This document shows, piece by piece, positions 58,151-64,000 of a DNA stretch of 64,000 nucleotides. A program made the position numbers and the translations under genes. Below the pieces are notes generated by a model. That model was given only the letters and a program-made list of their open reading frames with translations. It was not told the DNA's origin and did not search any database. Positions within the stretch are counted from its first letter, which is position 1; every line of letters begins with the position of its first letter. This DNA is from Sesamum alatum (lineage: Eukaryota > Streptophyta > Magnoliopsida > Lamiales > Pedaliaceae): NCBI GenBank assembly GCA_034509735.1, contig JACGWO010000011.1, forward strand, positions 25,776,979 through 25,840,978, in the 5' to 3' direction.

Positions 58151-58835
58151 TCGGTCAGACTCGGACATGGTTACTTTCTCCTCTGACGGGCATATTGCTG
58201 GGAAGCTATATCCAATGTCGATGCAATATATTTGATGGTTCTTCCCACACGGAGATAAAATATCAGAAAGGTGCAGAATATTCAGTAATTTACTATTGCT
58301 TTCTACCTGTTACCCCTGGTTATACTCTGAGGATTACGTCTGGTGCGTTGTCTGAACAAAAGCCAATTGACCTTTTCAAGAGCACTCTCAGTCATTGACT
58401 ATGGTCACCCTCTTGTTTATAGTTTAGGATGTTTTTGTTATATCCATTGTAAACCTTTTCTAAAATATGGTAGGGTTGCCTTCAGGATGTTGCTTCTAAT
58501 TTACTGTTTAATTCCTTAATTTAGTTCATACAATTTCTGCCCAGAAGTTTATGTTATAGTTATCATTCAAATCCAGTCACGGCAACCCATTTTGGTATTG
58601 CTTGCCTGAGTTCTGAAATATTGAATGAAAATGCTGAATTCTTGAACTTGTATCATGGTAGGAATACCAGAATTGTTGATTCAAATTGTCAAATTGTGAC
58701 AAAGGACTGTGCCTTAAGAGAGGGGTGTCGGTGTCGTATTAGATTGTAAACCTTTTGGGTTCATGGCAAACTTTTCTGTTCATTACATGTACAACAACAC
58801 ACTCGAAATAGTGAAACGATGAATCCATTCTGAGT

Positions 58836-61800
58836 TCACGTCGACTTCATATCTGATCTGCTGAAGGCACGAATGCTGAGGCCCCCATCAATGTGAAGAT
58901 TGATCATTGTTCTGTACTTCACCGTTTGTCCCTCACGACTTAATTTGAAGACAAAGAATCTCAGCAGAACAGCTGAGAATATCTTCATCTGCCTGTAAGC
59001 AAATTCCTTTCCCAAACAAATTCGTGGTCCGGCCTGATCATAAAAAACGTGGAGAAGTAAGGTGAGAGAAAAACATATTGCCGCTGTGATGGGATGTTAA
59101 TTTGTTCCAAGAATTTTCAGTTTAAGGCATTTTTCAACTTTCACATGGTCAAAAAGGAATCAAGAAGAGTACCATTTCACAGTTAAAAGCCAAAGTTTAA
59201 AGCACTAGAGCATTAGCAATCCTGGAATAATGAGGTTATAATCTGATATGTTTCAACCTAACCTGGAAAGCTGTAAATTTGAAGGGGCTCTCCTGCTGGA
59301 AGCATCCATTCTCGTCGAGCCATCTTTCCGGTCTGAAGTCCTCTGCGTCGTCACCCCAGATGAATCTCATCCTTCCCATTGCATACGGCTGATAAGCCAC
59401 CATATCGCCTTTCTTCACACTGTACCCATCCGGCATTGTGTCATCAGACAAGCATACCTTTGCATCCTATTCATGACACAAGGACATTCATAACTATGGA
59501 TTAGCATTTGATGGAAAACATGGCAAGAATCTTATCTGGTATGCTGGAAACCTCCTGAAAAGTATGTCGACGTCTAACCAGCGCCAGGTCTCACGAGCCC
59601 CAACAATGCAACGACTATACTAGTAACCAGACTTACTCAAGACGTATTGCTATTAACAGCCAGCATCAGACTTACAATCTGACCAGCCTTCAACTGTTCC
59701 TACTGCTCGAAAAAGGGTTCAGACACGTTTATAACGACTTTATCGCGAAGATCTTTTTCATGCGAAAATGGGAATCAGTCATCATCAAGCACCTCGTTTA
59801 GATAATTTCCGAATCATGGAAATCAGACAGAGAAAAAAAGCAACAATAATAACTGGCCGAATGGTGTGCAGTTCTCTCAAACTCATGGACTAGAGAAACG
59901 ACCACCCCACACGTATGCCTCTGTACAAGCAAAACTTGTTTAACAAAGAGTTTTCAGCAGAATATACAAAGAATGAACACATAGCGTACCTTGTTTAAGA
60001 CATTTTCTGATAGTCATTGCAATATCAAGAAGGGATAATTACATCGCCCTTCTCTGAGGTCTGGTGTAATTACATGTAGATCCAATGTAGTTTGAGAAAT
60101 TACATCTAATTATCCTGAGGTTTGCTTACGTCTGACAGATAAGTTTTTCCGTTAATTAAAATTCACTGAATTTGTTGATATTAACAAAAAACCTAGATGA
60201 AAATTCATACTTACCCCCAATTGACTTATTGCAAATCTTTTTATGACCAAACTATCTTTATACATCTTTAGACATTAACACATGTGACAAGATATATCGT
60301 CATCCTTATAAGGTTAGTTTAGTCAAAAAAAGATTTGTTTGACCCGCTTTAAATCAATCAAGGGTAAACACCGATTTTCATTCAGGTTTTTTATTAATAT
60401 CAACGAATTCAGTGAATTTTGACTAACGGATGGACTTATTGGTTAGACGGAAGCAAACCTTAGGAGTACTAGATGTAATTTTCCATACTACATGGAGTCT
60501 ACATGTAATTACACCAAACCTCAGGGGAGAATTCATCGAAAAAATTTGTATGCCATAAGTTTGCTCTTTATAATAGTTGGTCAGATAATAGCATGAGAAG
60601 AGAAACTCTTGCTTACCACCGGGACGGCCGGATAGAGCCTCAGAGTTTCAGTCAGCGCTGCATGAAGGTAATGCATCTTCTCCAGATCTTCTTCAGTCAT
60701 GGTAGCAGCAAAATCTGAAATATTCAACACCTCTTTTGAGTCTGTCACATGTTTTATTTCTTTTGCCACTTTTTCCTGTACAAGAGGATGCTTGCAGAGC
60801 ATGTAAATAAACCAGGAAAGAGTTGTTGCTGTTGTGTCCTTCCCGGCAATTATGAAATTCAATATGATGTCTCTCAGGTACTTAGGATCTGTCTCATTTA
60901 ACTGCAGAAACCTTGACAAGATGTCTTCTTTTTTCAGCAGAAGCTGGCAGACAACAGAAAAACAAAAGGGTAAGCCGTTGTCGACATTTAGCTGTCGAAA
61001 AATGGAGTTAGACAGACAAAACTACACTTTTAGTCCCATATGATATGTGGTTCAACACGTATAGTCATCTGCTTTACGGAATTTTCAAAATAGTTCCAAA
61101 AATTGAGAAAAAACTCGACGTATTTACTCTTATACTTTATGGGATTTATGGGATCAAATGTGTCGAGTTTTTCCAATTCTAAGACCAGTTTAAAAATTTC
61201 GTAAAGCATGACTAAATGTGACTAAAAGTGTAATTTCACCTAGACAATCACCTACAGATGGATGATCCAGCGACTCATGCATTCTCTCACTCTTACTGGA
61301 GATCAACTTGTACACGAATTCATCAATCACTCTGAGATTTTTCTTCAGTTTTGCTTCTGAACCAATACCGAAAGCTCTCTTAATCGTCCACAGAACGTCG
61401 ACGTACCTCCACAGAGTCAACGCACTCGCATCATCAAAAGCATTGCTGAATTCTGCACCTTCTTCGTTCGAACCACACATCGTGTCTAACTCAACTCCAA
61501 ACGCAACTCTGAATATCGAATCTAATGTTGCCTTCATGAAAAGATCCTGCATTAATGCATCATAATCAGTCGCCTATCTAAGATGACGGGAACGTTTTGT
61601 CTGAAGAAGTTGGAGAAACTCACTTGGATATCCATCGGCTCGTTGGAGATTGCAGCTTCGGACACTATTCTGGTAAGCTTTACGACATTATTTCTGAAAA
61701 TGACACTACTGAAATCCCTCAATACCCTCGTCGAGAACTCATAGCTCGACACTTTTCTCTGCTCCCTCCACTTCTCACCATCAACTGTGAAAATCCCATC

Positions 61801-62982
61801 ACCTAACAGATCCTTCAGAATGCTGTAGTTATACCATCCCTGCCAAGATCATTAACTACAAAAGTTTCAAGCTCTTGCAGTTAACATGGAGGATTCCTTT
61901 CAAATATGCTTAGAAAAGCACCAACTTCACATAGTACTGCAGCATTACTTAGTTCTGATTCGAATCTACAGTAAGGTTTAGACAATATTCCAACCAATAA
62001 AATCGAGGAAATAGTATTTTTGGTCCCATCAGTTAAGTCCGTTTCACTTTTGATACTATTCGTTATGGGATTAGCACTTTTAGTCCCGTAACTTACAAAA
62101 ATTCGCACTTTTAGTCCTTGTCCACTTTTTCATCTATAAATTAACACCGTAGGCAATGTGTCCAGCACGTGGCCGTTAAGTATTTTTGGGCTGGAAGGAA
62201 AATTGACGCGTTTTCCAGTCTAGCAACACATTGGGGAGAAATATAACTACATTTGGGGGAGGGGGGGGGAGTAACAAATCTTTAAGGAAACTATGGCAAT
62301 GATATTTTTTTTCACATGTCTTCTTAAATTCGGAACATTAATTTCTTTGGCGCATGATTACAGAATGAAATTCTCATTTCCTTGCTCTAATTTCTTTTAA
62401 AATTTATTTTTCTCTCAAAGACATATTTAGCACACCACCTTCATGTTGCTAAGTTGAAAAATGCGTTAATTTTTAATTTAACCAAAAAATAATGTGTTGG
62501 GCATGTAGCCTACGCCGTTAAAAAACAAATAAAAAAATAGATAAAAGTGTGAAATTTTCTAAGTTACGGTGCGAAAAGTGCAAAAGATCCAAACTTTCTT
62601 TACCAATGAAACATATTTAGCAGAAATTAACCAAAAACCGGCATATTTACCACATCTGTACTGGAAAAACTTGAAGAAATTTCAAGAAATCAACACTAGA
62701 TACCTTGCCGTAATTCTCAAAGTTGGTTTTCAGCATATACTCAACATTAGCGGGGTCGGCGGTATAAACCTCACTCCGAAAAGGGCCAATCAATCTGTAA
62801 GTCTTGTGCTTCCCAGCGAGATCAGTCATGTAATCGTGCAGCCTGTTGAAGTTGACCAGCTGATGGAACACGGTGCCGCCAATCGGATGGTACGCTTTCT
62901 TCCCCTGCTTTTCGTGCAGTTTCCGCGCGAGCATTCGAATGGAGATGATGGAGAAGATAATGCAAAGAACGGTTATTGCCAT
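58836..62982 (-). CDS. Cytochrome P450, CYP704-like fatty-acid hydroxylase
   Basis: Six exons (62982-62704, 61839-61624, 61546-61256, 60943-60617, 59466-59263, 59033-58836) are each a multiple of three and give 504 aa. The N-terminus is a short membrane anchor (MAITVLCIIFSIISI), so the protein should sit in the ER. The I-helix AGKDTT is at about 295, the K-helix ETLR at about 361, and FRPERW at about 415. The haem loop is FTAFQAGPRICLG with Cys near 445; all catalytic landmarks are kept. The sequence style (YHPIGGTVFHQL, EDILSRFLQ) fits CYP704 enzymes, which hydroxylate long-chain fatty acids. I chose the GTAGGT donor at 61255, which keeps frame; GTGATT four bases later would break it. Palindromic elements occupy introns 1, 3 and 4. 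Confidence 0.93.
60034..60529. repeat. Palindromic Mutator-like repeat in P450 intron 4
   Basis: Left arm GGATAATTACATCGCCC, 'tctggtgtaattacatgtag' and 'ccgttaattaaaattcact' pair with the right arm 'agtctacatgtaattacacca' and 'gtgaattttgactaacgg'. It is a diverged member of the 42528 family. The right terminus is worn, so no duplication can be read. Confidence 0.7.
61022..61233. repeat. Small palindrome in P450 intron 3
   Basis: ACACTTTTAGTC at the left and GACTAAAAGTGT at the right pair. Inner blocks 'tgctttacggaattttc' and 'aaaatttcgtaaagca' also pair, as do 'gaaaaaactcgac' and 'gtcgagttttt'. It ends 22 bases before the exon 3 donor. Confidence 0.65.
62010..62582. repeat. Palindromic repeat in P450 intron 1
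   Basis: The left 'gcacttttagtcccgtaactta' block and 'cagtctagcaacacattg' block have inverted partners: 'taagttacggtgcgaaaagtgc' and 'ttgctaagttg'/'atgtgttgggc' on the right. The middle holds AT-rich DNA and a G run near 62260. Confidence 0.6.
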
Positions 62983-64000
62983 TGAAGCTTTGACTAAGGA
63001 GAGAGACGCACTGTAGATGAAGATGAAACTTTTTGCTTTGTAAGGGCAAATTCTTATTAAGTGGTGTAATTATAAAATCACCCGTATAATTTGTAAAAAT
63101 TACAGTAAAATTACAAGTACATTCTTTATTTAAGAAAATATATCCCCTGAGTCAAATTACATTGCAGAAAGTGTACGTATAATTTTACAAAGGGTGAAAC
63201 TTTTTTGTATAATAAGTCTAATCTCGAGAAATATCGATGTAATTCTTCTCTAAATACATGGATGAATTTTGAATAAGCATGTTTGCATTTTAAGTAGGGT
63301 GTATCAGTTCGTTAAGTGAAATATATTGAAATTAACTGAACTGGTGAATGTTTTATTGTGCAAGGTATTATTCATTTTAATGCATTTGAAGACTCTAAAT
63401 GAAGAGATATTGACCGCTTTGGTTGAAGTGGATTTATTATTATTATTTTCTTTGAATGACTTTTGATAGAAACTCCCAAGCCTGACTATACACAATAACC
63501 GTCACAAAAATAAGTAAACATTCCCTAATCAAATTTTAAAATCCATTTTCTTCCACACACCTCTCCGTGGGCCGAGAATAAATAAAACTCAACCTTTCAT
63601 CACCATAGGTGCACATTCTAAGTTTAACATTGTTGAAATCAAATAGCCTCGTGGTAGAAAGGAGATATAGGGAAGTCGGGGGCACTCCATCATTATGAAT
63701 CTAAGGTAGCCTCTAACTCGAAACTAGTTTAATGAAGTAGTGATATATATGATATGTTATTTTTTTAGTATCTGGATGATTTTATACTCTAAAAATTGTG
63801 TGACTAATTAAGTTCTTGAATTATTGGTGCAAAAATATTAGGACTAGTACGTATTGAGTTGTACGAATTAGAAATTTATACTTAAATTGATTGGAGATTA
63901 TGGACCTTAATAAAAAAAATGAGTTTTCAAAGGAAAATTTGCCCCCTTTTGTGTTTTACATAAAACAATTTCTTGGTATAAAAAAACCTCATTTTCTTTA
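62983..64000. other. P450 upstream region and AT-rich DNA
   Basis: No further gene is supported. From about 63060 to 63255 there are worn arms of the palindromic 'GTAATTA' family, containing a TATA-like gattttataatt on the minus strand about 90 bp above the P450 ATG. The last 60 bp (about 63938 onward), 'aaaatttgccccctttt', looks like one end of the Mutator-like family of 47677, cut by the window edge. Confidence 0.4.

Noticed and set aside
61255..61260. Alternative splice donor GTGATT at the end of P450 exon 3
   Set aside because: It would leave the frame out of phase with exon 4; GTAGGT four bases earlier keeps frame and gives a normal P450 sequence.
1..64000. tRNA, rRNA or other structured RNA genes
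   Set aside because: I looked for tRNA-type internal promoter boxes and cloverleaf patterns on both strands and found none convincing; a dedicated search would be needed to exclude small RNAs.

Overview
This is nuclear DNA of a flowering plant, most likely a eudicot. It is AT-rich, its genes are split by GT-AG introns, and the recognisable genes (a CLB1/NTMC2T4-type SMP-C2 protein, a CYP704-like P450, a phytocyanin-like protein, a plant CXE esterase and a nucleolar-type Lys-rich protein) are plant families. I did not try to name the species.

Five host genes look intact. They are a single-exon carboxylesterase (17918-19024, -), an 11-exon CLB1-type synaptotagmin-like protein (27982-35013, -, 502 aa), a 2-exon phytocyanin-like protein (41857-44334, -, 209 aa), a 5-exon CCDC137-like Lys-rich protein (55894-58150, +, 232 aa) and a 6-exon cytochrome P450 (58836-62982, -, 504 aa). 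I built all splice models by hand; every one closes in frame with GT-AG junctions.

Most of the remainder is transposable elements, often nested with target-site duplications (TSDs) that can be read directly. Nest 1 (108-7855) is a palindromic Mutator-like element (9-bp TSD) holding a hAT-like element (8-bp TSD), which holds a LINE (11-bp TSD). Nest 2 (35541-41387) is a palindromic element (9-bp TSD) holding a second palindromic element (9-bp TSD), which holds a LINE (17-bp TSD). Nest 3 (45622-50268) is a CACTA mini-element (3-bp TSD) holding a copia-like LTR element (5-bp TSD), which holds a Mutator-like element (9-bp TSD) carrying a decayed GRF-zinc-finger/coiled-coil gene. Nest 4 (24070-27740) is a decayed LINE split by a related Mutator-like element that carries another palindrome and a gypsy fragment. 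Nest 5 (51855-55694) is a palindrome holding another palindrome, abutted by an internally deleted gypsy element, one of whose LTRs contains a 249-bp Helitron.

Between these lie a copia/gypsy mosaic (about 9.4-13.2 kb), a roughly 173-bp tandem array flanked by two palindromic repeats (14.9-16.2 kb), and AT-rich intergenic DNA. Palindromic elements also sit in introns of the P450 and phytocyanin genes, and a hAT-like remnant sits in CLB1 intron 2. The most unusual item is the Mutator-like family that carries its own small zinc-finger gene.
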